Shown: piece after piece, positions 1 to 9,459 of the stretch
Numbering within the stretch: position 1 is the first letter of the stretch
Layout: every line of letters begins with the position of its first letter
NCBI GenBank assembly: GCA_016707525.1
Contig: JADJHP010000003.1
Location: forward strand, 410,958 to 474,957
Direction: 5' to 3'
DNA: 64,000 nucleotides
DNA from: Ignavibacteriota bacterium
Lineage (GTDB): Bacteria; Bacteroidota; Ignavibacteria; UBA10030; UBA6906
Translations under genes and position numbers: made by a program
Notes under the pieces: model-generated
Seen by the model: the letters and a program-made list of their open reading frames with translations, nothing else
Databases searched by the model: none
What the model was told of the DNA's origin: nothing

Positions 1-2136
1 CGACACCGGGATCGCCAGGGCCACCGTAGCGGATGCACCTGCAGCGAGGTGGACACGTTTGAACGCCTTCAATTCGCGGACCGGGCGGGTCAGAGTGCCC
101 ACATCATCACGGACGTATACCTGGACCACCTCATCACCATCACGCGTGCCGGTATTCCTGACGGTCACACGCACACGCAACGAATCCGCCGGATGGAGTG
201 TCGCAGCGTCGATCACCAGATCGGAATATCCGAACGTGGTGTAGGTCAAACCGTACCCGAAAGGATACAATGGAGTCGACGGAATGTCAAGGTACCGGGA
301 TGTATAGTGGGACGTGTCGTTGAATGGCCGTCCGGTATTCTTATGGTTATAGTAGAGGGGAACCTGGCCGGTGACGCGTGGGAAGGTTACCGGGAGGCGT
401 CCCGTGGGGGCATAGGTACCGAAGAGCACATCGGCGATGGCATGACCTGTCTCGTGTCCGAGGTGCCAGGATTCCACGATCGCGGGGAGATTGGCCGCCT
501 CCCAGCTGATGGCGAGCGGGCGGCCATTCATGAGTACCAGCACGATCGGCGTCCCGGTCGCCTGCACCGCTTTCACCAGGTCAAGCTGGTTACCGGGGAG
601 CCCAATGAAAGAGCGGCAGCATGCTTCGCCGCTCATCTCATTGGACTCACCCATCACCATCACCACCACATCCGCTTTGCGTGCGACGTTCACGGCTGCC
701 GCGAATCCCGTGGTATCGGCATCATCGATGCCACATCCACGGGCATACATGATCAGAGAACCCGCAGCCGCCTCCTGAATACCCTCCAGTACCGTCACGA
801 CATTATTCGTGTCCGTGGGACCGGGCCATGTACCGACGGGGTCACGCTTGTTCTGTGCAAGCGGTCCGATCACCGCGATCGCGCCTGCCTTCAGCGACAA
901 CGGGAGGAGGCTGTTCTCGTTCTTCAACAGGACGATCGAACTCCGGGCAATGGTCCGCGCGGCCGCAATATGTGACGGATGGCGCAGCATCCCGTTCTCC
1001 CGTTCCACCGAGGTTCCGCGGTACGGGTCCGAAAACAGCCCGAGGCGGAACTTGATACGGAGGACGCGGCGGACCGATTCATCGATCGTGGCAACAGACA
1101 CGCGCTTCTGCTTCACGAGTGAAGCGAGGCTGTCGCGGTAGGCGCGCGCCTCCATGTCCATATCGACGCCCGCATTGATGGCGCGCTCAGCCGCCTGCCC
1201 CGGATCGGCCGCGAAGCCGTGCGGGATGAGTTCCCCGATCGAGCCCCAATCGCTCACCACGAAGCCGTCAAACTTCCATTCCTCGCGAAGGACCTTCGTC
1301 ATGAGGAAGCGGCTCCCCGAGCTGGCAACACCGTTGATCTCGTTGAACGAAGCCATGAAGGTCCCCGCACCGGCATCCAATGCCGCCTTGAACGGCGGAA
1401 GGTAGACATCGCGGAGGGTCTGTTCGGACATATCCACCGTATTGTAGTCGCGCCCGCCTTCCGCGGCGCCATAGGCCGCATAATGCTTCACGCAGGCGAC
1501 AAGTGACATGGGGTCATCGAGCCGCGTACCTTGAAACCCCCTGACGCGCGCGGCGGCCATGACCGAGCCGAGATAGGTATCTTCTCCCGACCCTTCGGCG
1601 ATCCGTCCCCACCGCGGATCGCGCGCGATATCGACCATCGGCGCGAAGGTCCAATGGATGCCTGCCGATGCCGCTTCGGTAGCGCTGATGCGGGCCGACA
1701 ACTCCACAGCCGCCGGGTCCCATGACGCCGCCTCGGCGAGCGGGATCGGGAAGGTCGTCTTGAATCCGTGGATCACATCGAGCCCGAAGATCAACGGGAT
1801 GCGGGCACGCGATTCTTCGACAGCAATGCGCTGCAGTTCCCGTGTAGCTGCTGCCCCTGTGACATTCAGGAGGGATCCGGTGCCGCCGGACCTGATGAGA
1901 GAGCGCTGTTCCTGGTTGATGATCTGCTCACCCTTGGGTCCTGTGCTCCAGCCGCCACTATACTGCACCAGCTGGCCGATCTTCTCCTGCAGGGTGAGTC
2001 CGGCGAGAATGGAATCGATCGCATATTCCACACCCCGGACCGCACCGGGGCGAACAGGAGTGCGCTTCTGCGCAACCGCAGTGTGCAGGACCAGAAGTCC
2101 TGCCACGAAGAGAATGAAAGGCCGGAAAAGTTTCAC
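1..2136 (-). CDS. GH3 beta-glucosidase (3' end outside window)
   Basis: Secreted glycoside hydrolase family 3 enzyme that releases glucose from beta-glucan oligosaccharides, probably in the periplasm. The proposed start is GTG at 2136, followed by a signal peptide (KLFRPFILFVAGLL...VAQ). The N-terminal barrel contains FAPMVDIARDPRWGR and KHYAAYG. The motif GFVVSDWGS supplies the catalytic nucleophile at about Asp296. The second domain and a C-terminal fibronectin-III-like domain (VQVYVRDD...RELKAFKRVHL) follow. About 712 residues are visible; the stop lies left of base 1, so only a few dozen residues should be missing. It lies downstream of the GH16 gene on the same strand, which suggests joint breakdown of a mixed or beta-1,3-glucan. 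No frame break was seen. Family assignment is firm; the exact linkage preference is not readable. Confidence 0.93.
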   Translation of the reverse strand, partial: MKLFRPFILFVAGLLVLHTAVAQKRTPVRPGAVRGVEYAIDSILAGLTLQEKIGQLVQYSGGWSTGPKGEQIINQEQRSLIRSGGTGSLLNVTGAAATRELQRIAVEESRARIPLIFGLDVIHGFKTTFPIPLAEAASWDPAAVELSARISATEAASAGIHWTFAPMVDIARDPRWGRIAEGSGEDTYLGSVMAAARVRGFQGTRLDDPMSLVACVKHYAAYGAAEGGRDYNTVDMSEQTLRDVYLPPFKAALDAGAGTFMASFNEINGVASSGSRFLMTKVLREEWKFDGFVVSDWGSIGELIPHGFAADPGQAAERAINAGVDMDMEARAYRDSLASLVKQKRVSVATIDESVRRVLRIKFRLGLFSDPYRGTSVERENGMLRHPSHIAAARTIARSSIVLLKNENSLLPLSLKAGAIAVIGPLAQNKRDPVGTWPGPTDTNNVVTVLEGIQEAAAGSLIMYARGCGIDDADTTGFAAAVNVARKADVVVMVMGESNEMSGEACCRSFIGLPGNQLDLVKAVQATGTPIVLVLMNGRPLAISWEAANLPAIVESWHLGHETGHAIADVLFGTYAPTGRLPVTFPRVTGQVPLYYNHKNTGRPFNDTSHYTSRYLDIPSTPLYPFGYGLTYTTFGYSDLVIDAATLHPADSLRVRVTVRNTGTRDGDEVVQVYVRDDVGTLTRPVRELKAFKRVHLAAGASATVALAIPVS

Positions 2137-2215
2137 GTTCGTTGATGATCCGTCAGTGGTGATGTGTTCCGCTCCGTGCCATCACCCCATATGATGGTCC
2201 GGAGGGAGGATTTGA

Positions 2216-2790
2216 TCAGAACCCCCTCAAAATGCAGATCTTCCAGGTGGTATTCAAGCATCCAAAACTCGCGCAGCAGTGGCCGGCCGAAGGGGCGATC
2301 GGGCCAACGGTCTGCTGTCCCACGCCGACCGAGAGGGACTCTTCCGACTCAGTGCGGCCGATGAACCTGCACCCGCCGCGAATCGAGGGGCAACCGTCGA
2401 ACGGCCTGCCGAACTTCACGCATGTGTCGATCGCCACGGCCTCGGCTCTCGTCTTCCATTTGCATTCATAGACGGGCTTCGGAAAGATCGGGATGATTCA
2501 CAGGCCTCCACGACGATCCGGACATTCCAGGCAACGCCGGAACTGTTCCACACACTGATCGTGACATCGACAATTCCGCCGGTGCTTTTCGAGATCGCTT
2601 CAGCCCGCACACCACTGAAGCGCGCCGGGAAGTCCGGATAGACGTCGTGGATGTTACCTGTGAAACTTGTGGCACCGTCGAACGCGACAGGCGCCAGCGT
2701 CGCCGGAATGCGCGCGACCTGTGCAGCCGAAGGCGGAACGAACCCGACAATGAGAACCGTCGCAAGAAGCAAACGGCGACATCGCTTCAT
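2216..2790 (-). pseudogene. Secreted Cys-rich hypothetical protein, frameshifted
   Basis: The start at 2790 opens a signal peptide (MKRCRRLLLATVLIVGFVPPSAAQ) and about 75 residues of beta-rich sequence ending near IVVEAC. Around 2485-2500 the coding signal moves to another frame. That frame continues FPKPVYECKWKTRAEAVA and runs to a TGA at 2216 with eight cysteines and a G/C-rich third position throughout. Read across the break it gives one secreted, disulfide-rich protein of about 190 residues. Without correction, the first frame ends at 2416 with a low-complexity tail. I do not recognise the family. It sits 80 bases upstream of the GH3 gene and has a sigma-54-like promoter ahead of it, so it may be an accessory carbohydrate-binding protein (inference). 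A sequencing indel is as likely as a true mutation. Confidence 0.45.
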
Positions 2791-2885
2791 GCAGAAGGAT
2801 CCTGACGCAATGCTTGATCACGTGAGACGGGAAGACGGAGAGGCATCCGGAGAGAGGGGTGTGCCTGTGCCGTGCACGGATATAC

Positions 2886-2902
2886 TTGCACGGACTGTGC
2901 CA
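2886..2902 (-). promoter_or_regulatory. Candidate sigma-54 (-24/-12) promoter
   Basis: The minus strand reads TGGCACAGTCCGTGCAA. The -24 half TGGCAC is perfect, and the -12 half GTGCA differs from TTGCA at one base, with the invariant GG and GC at the correct separation. Transcription would start near 2875, about 85 bases ahead of the ORF that begins at 2790. A sigma-54 activator of the NtrC type is encoded at 6471-7928, which makes the site plausible. Pattern match only. Confidence 0.45.
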
Positions 2903-2930
2903 TATTTGAAACTGCAGAAAATAGTCGGCA

Positions 2931-2993
2931 AAGGGTGCTTCCCAGGGGACACGGCACCCTTCATTATCAAACTGATAACACGACGGTTATCAG
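2931..2993 (-). terminator. Two hairpins after the GH16 gene, possible terminator
   Basis: Just past the GH16 stop at 3002, the minus strand meets an 8-bp hairpin (arms 2972-2979 and 2986-2993, loop of 6), followed by TTTGATAATG. A second 8-bp stem has arms at 2931-2938 and 2954-2961. The U-rich tract is weak, so termination may be partial. Confidence 0.35.
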
Positions 2994-3001
2994 AGGGGAT
3001 A

Positions 3002-4531
3002 CTATTTCATGATGAGAGACCCGCCCTCCCTCTCGATCAGAAGCCCTGAGAGCGTTGTCGAGTCCACCGATGCCGTGAACGTCAGATCGAGCATGTTATC
3101 CGTCAGCACCACGCCGGCAGCCTCAACGGCCACCTGCTGGTCCCTGACACCCGCACTCTTGAAAAGGTCAAGATCAGAGAATGCCAACCGTCCTTCGGCG
3201 AAGCCGCGGAAGACGCGTTTGCCAGCCTCGCCATACCTATCTTCGACAAAGAACATTGTCACCCTGTACCGTCCATTCGGTACACGCACGTGATATCCCG
3301 AGATCCCTCTGAGCGTGGACCTCGTCATCCCGGGTTCCATCGCATTGTCGATAGCTGTGCCGGACGGAATGGCGATACGCACTCCGCCAACCGATCCGTA
3401 AAGCTTCACCGCGGTCCATGAGGAATCCGGAAGATATGCACCGGCACCATCACCGCCGACATCGATCCGGATCGGGAGCGTGCGTGGCATGACGACCCGG
3501 AATGAGTTTACCGGCATGGCATTCGCGGGCGTGGCGAGGTCCTTGATGTTCTGTGTGAAGAGCATGAACGGGGAGGCCAGGTCCATGCCGGACACGGCGA
3601 CATCCACCGTCCTGCCGTCGGCCCGGAGCGCAGCACTCTTGAATGTGAGAGCGGAACCGCCGAAATAGTTGGATGCTGTTTGCGCGGTCACCGGGTCCAC
3701 GGGCTCCGAGAACCGGACGACGATCGTCGAGTCGTATCCCCATGCCCCGACCGGGAACGGAGCCTGCGCATCGCCCGTCGGGATGGTGCCACGGAACCCG
3801 CTGGCGATGTTGCTGGTGAGGCACAGGATCAGGTGCCCATCCCTGAGCACGGCGTTCTCGGCAACGAATTGTGCGTTGTTCCCGTCCCAGGTGTGGGTGG
3901 CCTTCTGCCAGCGCCCCCCATCGAAGGACGTGAAGTCATCGGTCCACTCCAGCGTAAAATCATCATTGCTGCCAGGCGTATACCTGTAGTACTTCACCCA
4001 GTCGTAGTATGCATACACCGGCAGCTGTGCCGCGGAGAATGGGCCGGCCCAGTCAACATAGTTCGGCTGCCAGATATTCATCATGAGCTTTTGCGCTTTG
4101 GTCAGAAGGCCGATGTGTGTGCCGGTCTGCCGGCATACCTCATCTCCGTCGATGCGCCACGCAACGTACGCAGGTGTCCAATCGATCGTATACGTATGGA
4201 AACCGGCATGGGGATCGAACTGCACCATCTGCCGCTCCACGTGGTTGTCTGCCTGCGTTGGGACGATGGTATTGTACTGTACTTCGTTCGTGTAGCGCCC
4301 CATATTCTCGATGTCGATCTCATTCCATGGCGATGCAGGATCGTAGTAGGTGAAGAAGGAGGAGAGCATGCCGGAGACACCGGCGGTGCGCATCCGCACT
4401 TCGAACCGGCCGTAGGTCATGGTCGCAATGGTCCTGTACTCGGCCCCTCGATAGGGCTTCTGGGCGGCACATTCCTGCCAGGCCATGACAACGGTAAGAA
4501 AGAGGGCACCTGCGAGCAGGCGGGTTCTCAT
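3002..4531 (-). CDS. GH16 endo-beta-glucanase with C-terminal malectin domain
   Basis: Secreted glycoside hydrolase family 16 enzyme, likely an endo-acting lichenase or laminarinase. A signal peptide covers residues 1-24. The catalytic core follows, with the family signature WNEIDIE at about residues 69-75 (nucleophile Glu71, assisting Asp73, acid/base Glu75) and the aromatic segments HTYTIDWTPAYVAWRIDG and MNIWQPNYVDWAG. After about residue 190 comes a beta-rich linker region. A malectin-type carbohydrate-binding module begins near IRIDVGGDG at about residue 350 and ends at LSGLLIE. The start codon overlaps the stop of the SGNH/TPR gene by ATGA, so the two are translationally coupled. Length (509) fits a two-module enzyme. 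Substrate is inferred from family only. Confidence 0.9.
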   Translation of the reverse strand: MRTRLLAGALFLTVVMAWQECAAQKPYRGAEYRTIATMTYGRFEVRMRTAGVSGMLSSFFTYYDPASPWNEIDIENMGRYTNEVQYNTIVPTQADNHVERQMVQFDPHAGFHTYTIDWTPAYVAWRIDGDEVCRQTGTHIGLLTKAQKLMMNIWQPNYVDWAGPFSAAQLPVYAYYDWVKYYRYTPGSNDDFTLEWTDDFTSFDGGRWQKATHTWDGNNAQFVAENAVLRDGHLILCLTSNIASGFRGTIPTGDAQAPFPVGAWGYDSTIVVRFSEPVDPVTAQTASNYFGGSALTFKSAALRADGRTVDVAVSGMDLASPFMLFTQNIKDLATPANAMPVNSFRVVMPRTLPIRIDVGGDGAGAYLPDSSWTAVKLYGSVGGVRIAIPSGTAIDNAMEPGMTRSTLRGISGYHVRVPNGRYRVTMFFVEDRYGEAGKRVFRGFAEGRLAFSDLDLFKSAGVRDQQVAVEAAGVVLTDNMLDLTFTASVDSTTLSGLLIEREGGSLIMK

Positions 4532-6474
4532 TGTTGTATCCCTTCCAATCGTGCAAGAAGAATGCGCGCTGGCTCGAACGATGGCAGGTCCGTGAGGAGT
4601 GATCGCAGGACCCGTTTGGCTTCGTCCGGCCGGCCATCATCGGCGAGCAAGCCGGCGAGATGGTACCGCGCATTCGCCCGCTCATCGCGTGAGAACTCCG
4701 GGGCCTGTACCGCCGTTGTCAGGGCGTCGATGGCACCACGCGTATCGCCACTCTGCATGCGGGCCAGCCCGAGTTCGTAGAGCAACATCCCCTGCTGCCG
4801 TGAACGGTGGGCCGCCTGTTCCAGAGCCTCCGCACAGAGGTCCCACCGCGTCTGCTGACGGTATGTCTCCGCCATCATCCGATACGGCCAGGGATCGGCC
4901 GGCACGAACAGCGCGATGGCTTCACATTCGCGGCGTGCCGCCTCCCAATGCTTCCGGTGCATCCATGACAGTGCCATGTCTGCATGCGCGCGCGACCACA
5001 CGCCATGAGTGCGCACGTACTCCATGGCGATACGGGCACACGCGCTGTCCTCATGTGCCAGTGCTGTATCGGGTGTGACCGTCTCCGGTGTGAACGGCCA
5101 ACGGCGCATGGTCGGGCTGACCTTCGCGAGCCCGATCGCACGATCAAGGGGCGTCACCCCGTACGGGTCCTGACGCAACCTGAATCCCGGTGCCGGTGCA
5201 GGGAGCAGGTGCATACGCTGGATGCCCACAGAGAACGCCACAGCGAGCATATAATACCCGCGGGCATCCGGATGGAGGTGGTCACAGATCCACTCACGCC
5301 CGATGGTACGGGCCGGCGAACGCGCGGAGAGGATGTCCTCGAGATCCACCAGCCACGCCCCTTTCTCTTTCGCCACCGCAGCGATGATCTCATTCGCCCC
5401 GGTGGACGCCCGGAAGCGCATCTGGTCGTGATCGCGCGCATCCAGAAACCTCTTCCGTGCTCCATTGCTGTCGCCGGCCGCAAAGAGAAGGCGTGCTGAG
5501 CCGTACAGCGCATCGGCATTGGTGGGATCGATCGCCAGCACATCAGCGTATCCCCGCGCAGCGCGCGTGGCATCGCCGCTCTTCAACGCTTTATCGCCCG
5601 CCTGCAGCAGCTCGCGAACGCGCGCCGGGGAGTCACCTCCGGTGCCTGCAAAGGGAGGAAGGTCACGATCATTGCTGACCACTGTAGAGAACAGGACCGG
5701 GACCTTGCGCGCCGCACATGCATCGGCGATCCTGCCCAGGTTCTTCCGAAAGGCCTCCATTGTAGCAAGGTACTGTGGCGAACCAAGGGCGATATTCTGA
5801 TCCCCGACGACGCGCTGCATCAGGGCATCGGCCGGGGTACTGTCGGGCGGCTCCGGCCGGAGCGCGTCGATGGTGCGGCGGATCATTTGCCCGACATGAG
5901 TTTTCTGGACCGCAAGCGACGCCCTGACGAGCAGGTCGTTATTCCCGCGGGAGAGCGCTGATGCACTTCCATACGCGCCGTAGAACTCATCGTGGCCGGC
6001 ATAGACGAGCACGAGATCCGGCCCGGCTTCAAGCAACTCCGGGAGCATGTCCACGATCACATAGCTGCTGATCGCTGACATCCCGGCATTGAGTACTTCG
6101 ATCTTTCTGTCGGGATATGCTTCCGTGAGAATGCGCCCCAGTTGCCACGGGAATGGGACCTGGCAATCGTACGGGAACCCGGCAGTCGACGACTCACCGA
6201 GGCAGAGGATGCGGAATGTGGTGGAGGTCTTGGACTTCGGGAAGACCTCAGGCGCGAGCATCGGGACGGCTGTCTGGCGGTCCGAAAAGTAGCGGCGGCC
6301 CGCATGGATGTTGAATTCGATGGTCTGCCCGGACGTACCCGGCACTTCAACGATCACCGGTTCCGGCGCCCAGATCCCCGCCACACGGAAGATGATTTCG
6401 GCAAGCCCGATCAGCAACAGAGGGGTAACAATGAGGATGCCACGGAAAAGGTTCTGACGGTTGCGGGTGGTCAT
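4528..6474 (-). CDS. Membrane-anchored SGNH/GDSL hydrolase with C-terminal TPRs
   Basis: Predicted lipase/esterase-fold protein of 648 residues. An N-terminal membrane segment (LFRGILIVTPLLLIGLAEIIF) anchors an SGNH domain. Block I is CLGESSTAG with the nucleophile Ser, block III is VYAGHDEFYG, and the Asp-His pair lies in CDHLHPDARGY. The block III Asn is replaced (HDE). The second half is TPR-like helical repeats with two stretches, around ADVLAIDPTNADALYGSA and again near the end. The start at 6474 is chosen over an upstream ATG at 6495 because it gives the ATGA overlap with the response-regulator stop. It may deacylate or modify a polysaccharide, judging from its place between a regulator and GH16 (inference). 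Confidence 0.82.
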   Translation of the reverse strand: MTTRNRQNLFRGILIVTPLLLIGLAEIIFRVAGIWAPEPVIVEVPGTSGQTIEFNIHAGRRYFSDRQTAVPMLAPEVFPKSKTSTTFRILCLGESSTAGFPYDCQVPFPWQLGRILTEAYPDRKIEVLNAGMSAISSYVIVDMLPELLEAGPDLVLVYAGHDEFYGAYGSASALSRGNNDLLVRASLAVQKTHVGQMIRRTIDALRPEPPDSTPADALMQRVVGDQNIALGSPQYLATMEAFRKNLGRIADACAARKVPVLFSTVVSNDRDLPPFAGTGGDSPARVRELLQAGDKALKSGDATRAARGYADVLAIDPTNADALYGSARLLFAAGDSNGARKRFLDARDHDQMRFRASTGANEIIAAVAKEKGAWLVDLEDILSARSPARTIGREWICDHLHPDARGYYMLAVAFSVGIQRMHLLPAPAPGFRLRQDPYGVTPLDRAIGLAKVSPTMRRWPFTPETVTPDTALAHEDSACARIAMEYVRTHGVWSRAHADMALSWMHRKHWEAARRECEAIALFVPADPWPYRMMAETYRQQTRWDLCAEALEQAAHRSRQQGMLLYELGLARMQSGDTRGAIDALTTAVQAPEFSRDERANARYHLAGLLADDGRPDEAKRVLRSLLTDLPSFEPARILLARLEGIQQ

Positions 6475-7928
6475 TTGATGCCCAGTTCCTTGCACATGCG
6501 ATGATAGTTGGGGGGGGCGAGGCCAAGGCGCTTGGCTGCCTCGGCGTCGGATTGCGACTGCTGACGGACGAACAGCAGGTACCGCTCACGGAATACGCGC
6601 TCCATCTCGCGGAGCGACGGAAGGTCACCTGTCCCGCCGAAATCGATGAGCAGCCCGTCGCTCGTGTGCGACACCTGCCCGTGGGGGCCGAGGGCCTCAC
6701 GCACGTCGTACTCCGTGATCACGTTCTCCACGCGGAGCAACAGCCGCTGGATCACATTCATCAGTTCCCGGACGTTGCCGGGCCAGGTGTATGCCTGGAG
6801 CAGGCGAAGCCCTTCCGCGCTCAGCCCGGGGACTTGACGCCCCATATCCACCGCGTACGACTGCAGGAAGTGGTGGAGCAAGGCGACAGTGTCCTCCGGA
6901 CGTTCACGAAGCGAAGGGACGTAGACCGGCAGCACGTTCAACCGGAAGAAGAGATCCTCGCGGAACCGCCTCTCTTCCACCTCGATGCGCAGGTCTTTGT
7001 TGGAGGCGGCGATGATCCGCACATCGACCGCTACGCGGCCCGTGCGTCCGATCTTCTCGATCTCTCCCTCCTGCAGTACGCGCAGGAGCTTGACCTGGGC
7101 TGCAAGCGGCAGTTCGCTCACTTCATCGAGGAAGAGCGATCCCCCACTCGCCGTTTCGAACAACCCCGCTTTTGTGGTGTTGGCACCGGTGAACGCGCCC
7201 TTGACATATCCGAACAACTCGCTTTCCACCAGTTCATGGGGAATGCTGCCGCAGTTCACCGCCACGAAATTCTCGAGCTTCCGCCGGCTGCGATAATGGA
7301 TGTTCGTCGCCACCAGCTCCTTGCCTGTGCCCGACGAGCCGGTGATGAGCACGCTCGCATCGCTCCGCGCACACCGGTCCACCTCCTCGACAAGGGTCCG
7401 GAGCATCGTGGAGGTGCCGATCATGGTCTTCTGCCCCAGGATCGCCTCGACGTTGCGCATCAGTTTGCGGTTGCTTATTTGCTGCTGGCGTTCGAGGCGG
7501 CACTTATTCGCCGCATTCAGGATGCTCAGCACAAAGTCGGTGGGTTGATAGATGTGCGCCTCGATATCGCCCGGGTATTTGGTGCAGTACCAGAATGCCC
7601 CGGCGGTCATGAGCCGGTTCGCGAACTCCACATCGGCCACGTTCACGGTCATCTTGGTCACCACGATCACCTGCACCGACGGATCGTTCGTCTTGATCGC
7701 GGTGATGAGACGCTCCCCCATGAGTCCACCCGCGATCTGGAAATCCATGATCACAACATCGAACGCGCCCGGATGCGCGCGGAGCAGCTCCAGCGCCGTG
7801 TAGCCATCCGACACCAGGTCGTCGCATTGGATCAGGTGGGCATACGGCCTGAGCGTATTGTGCACCCTCCGGACGTCGTACTCTTCGTCCTCGATGAGCA
7901 ATGTGCGGATGCGTGTCGGGGTAGTCAC
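6471..7928 (-). CDS. Sigma-54-dependent response regulator (NtrC family)
   Basis: Response regulator that activates sigma-54 RNA polymerase. The receiver domain covers about residues 1-135, with phospho-acceptor Asp62 in VVIMDFQ. The AAA+ domain has Walker A GSSGTGKE at 197-204, the sigma-54 contact loop GAFTGA at 244-249, Walker B SLFLDE at about 264-269 and the arginine region VRIIAASNKDL. A short C-terminal Fis-type helix-turn-helix ends at LGLAPPNYHRMCKELGIK. The GTG start lies 21 bases after the kinase stop, and the stop overlaps the next start. It probably responds to the kinase encoded immediately upstream; likely targets are the sigma-54-like sites at 2886 and possibly 24614 (inference). 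Confidence 0.93.
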   Translation of the reverse strand: MTTPTRIRTLLIEDEEYDVRRVHNTLRPYAHLIQCDDLVSDGYTALELLRAHPGAFDVVIMDFQIAGGLMGERLITAIKTNDPSVQVIVVTKMTVNVADVEFANRLMTAGAFWYCTKYPGDIEAHIYQPTDFVLSILNAANKCRLERQQQISNRKLMRNVEAILGQKTMIGTSTMLRTLVEEVDRCARSDASVLITGSSGTGKELVATNIHYRSRRKLENFVAVNCGSIPHELVESELFGYVKGAFTGANTTKAGLFETASGGSLFLDEVSELPLAAQVKLLRVLQEGEIEKIGRTGRVAVDVRIIAASNKDLRIEVEERRFREDLFFRLNVLPVYVPSLRERPEDTVALLHHFLQSYAVDMGRQVPGLSAEGLRLLQAYTWPGNVRELMNVIQRLLLRVENVITEYDVREALGPHGQVSHTSDGLLIDFGGTGDLPSLREMERVFRERYLLFVRQQSQSDAEAAKRLGLAPPNYHRMCKELGIK

Positions 7929-7949
7929 TCGTGGTCTCCTGCTCTGCTG

Positions 7950-9446
7950 TCATGCCGTGAAGGTGAAGGTGAACGCGCATCCGCCGCCGGCCAGATTCCC
8001 GGCTTCGAGCGACCATCCGCAGCGCTGGCGGGCGATCTCATAGGCGAGATAGCAGCCATACCCCGCGTGCTCCGATTCGCCGGTCCCTTTGGTGCTGCTC
8101 TGCTCCCGGAAGATCCTGGGGACCCCCTGGTCGTCGCGTTCCAGCAACCAGGGTTCGATCCCCCTGCCGTCATCGGCGATCCGGATCGTCCCTGTACCGC
8201 TCGCGGCATCAAAGGACGTGCTGATGGTGACGACGATCGACGCGGCATCCGCATGCTCGATGGAATTCTGGATGATAGGTTCTATCACCTCCCACACCAC
8301 ATATTCATTGATATGCACCGGAGGCAACGCGGGGTCCAGAACAAAGTCGAATTTCACCCGATCCCTGCTGTGCGCGATCCGCAGGAAGACGTTCTGCACA
8401 AGGAAACGAATGACTTCATTCACGTCCGTGTGGAAGATCGGGCTCCGGATGGTCTGCAGGGGTGGATCGAACCACTTCATGTCGTAGATCACGCGCGCCA
8501 CGAAGTTCGAATAGCGCGTCACCCGGTACTTCACTCCCTCCATCGTCCCGGCGGTCAGGTTCCGGAGGTCCTCTTTGATGAACCCCATGATCTTTTCCGC
8601 CTTGTGGTGCGTGTGGTAGATGCGCTTGGTGAACAGCAGCTCTTTCTCGTGATGGATCTGCTCGGCGAGATGCTCCTTCTCCTTTTGAAAGAGCTGGGCC
8701 TGGGCTTCGTTGCGCTGGCGGAGCGTGTACGAGGAGACGTAGAACATGGCCAGCAACCCGAAGAGGATAAGGGCGGAGAATGTCAGGGCGATCTCGTCGT
8801 AATTGGTGATGATCTCGCGGGACAGGAAGCTGAAGTCGGGAGTGTTCTTCATGTACACAGCGCCGGTGAACTCTCCGCGCACAACGAATGGCACATAGAC
8901 ATGAAAGGTCTGCTTCCCTTCGACGATCGCCCGGATCTGCTCACTGCTCCTGAACTCCTGCTCGTGCTCCCGGTAGAGCGCGATGGCAGCATGGTGATCG
9001 ATCGCGGTCGAGGGCAGTTCCCGCCTGCCGAGGAACATATACTCGTAGAGGGTATGACCGTCATCGATCGCGGCAAGGCTGCCCTGGACCGGAACAATGA
9101 CGCAGACCTCGCGGACGTTCTGATTGAGGAGTTGCTGGCTGAGGATGATATTCAAGCCCTGGATGATCCGGCGGCCCTCTCGCGACCCCGGATCTGCTTC
9201 GCCACCATACCCCTCGAGTTGCAGCTCCAGCGATGTTGCGGTGAGGTTCGCAAGGCGTTCGGCGGAATCCTGCTGGTACCATTCCTGGGTGTGCCCGAGA
9301 AACTTTGCCACCGAGGTCTTATGGAGGATAGAGACAACCAGTTGGAAGATCAGAAGGACAATGAACAGCACAGTCACGTGTTTCAGATCGAACTGGTAGG
9401 CTCGCAGATGACCCGCCATGCCCGCCCGCATCGTTTCGCTGCTCAT
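7950..9446 (-). CDS. Sensor histidine kinase with periplasmic domain
   Basis: Membrane histidine kinase of 498 residues. TM1 is near residues 22-42 (VTVLFIVLLIFQLVVSIL). A periplasmic domain of about 170 residues follows, then TM2 near IALTFSALILFGLLAMFYV. A coiled coil rich in E/K/Q leads to a candidate phosphorylated His in the segment RIYHTHHKAEKIMGFIKEDL; the H-box is atypical and I cannot assign the residue securely. The ATP-binding domain is clear: N-box IIQNSIEHAD, G1 DDGRGIE and G2 HAGYGCYLAYEIA. It lies 13 bases after the solute-binding protein and 21 bases before the regulator, so the three are probably one signalling unit. Confidence 0.88.
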   Translation of the reverse strand: MSSETMRAGMAGHLRAYQFDLKHVTVLFIVLLIFQLVVSILHKTSVAKFLGHTQEWYQQDSAERLANLTATSLELQLEGYGGEADPGSREGRRIIQGLNIILSQQLLNQNVREVCVIVPVQGSLAAIDDGHTLYEYMFLGRRELPSTAIDHHAAIALYREHEQEFRSSEQIRAIVEGKQTFHVYVPFVVRGEFTGAVYMKNTPDFSFLSREIITNYDEIALTFSALILFGLLAMFYVSSYTLRQRNEAQAQLFQKEKEHLAEQIHHEKELLFTKRIYHTHHKAEKIMGFIKEDLRNLTAGTMEGVKYRVTRYSNFVARVIYDMKWFDPPLQTIRSPIFHTDVNEVIRFLVQNVFLRIAHSRDRVKFDFVLDPALPPVHINEYVVWEVIEPIIQNSIEHADAASIVVTISTSFDAASGTGTIRIADDGRGIEPWLLERDDQGVPRIFREQSSTKGTGESEHAGYGCYLAYEIARQRCGWSLEAGNLAGGGCAFTFTFTA

Positions 9447-9459
9447 GACCCGGCCCTTC

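Noticed and set aside
652..672. Plus-strand run of CAY codons encoding six or more histidines, like a His-tag
   Set aside because: It is the antisense of a Val/Met-rich stretch (VVVMVMG) inside the intact GH3 gene and is not vector sequence or a separate gene.
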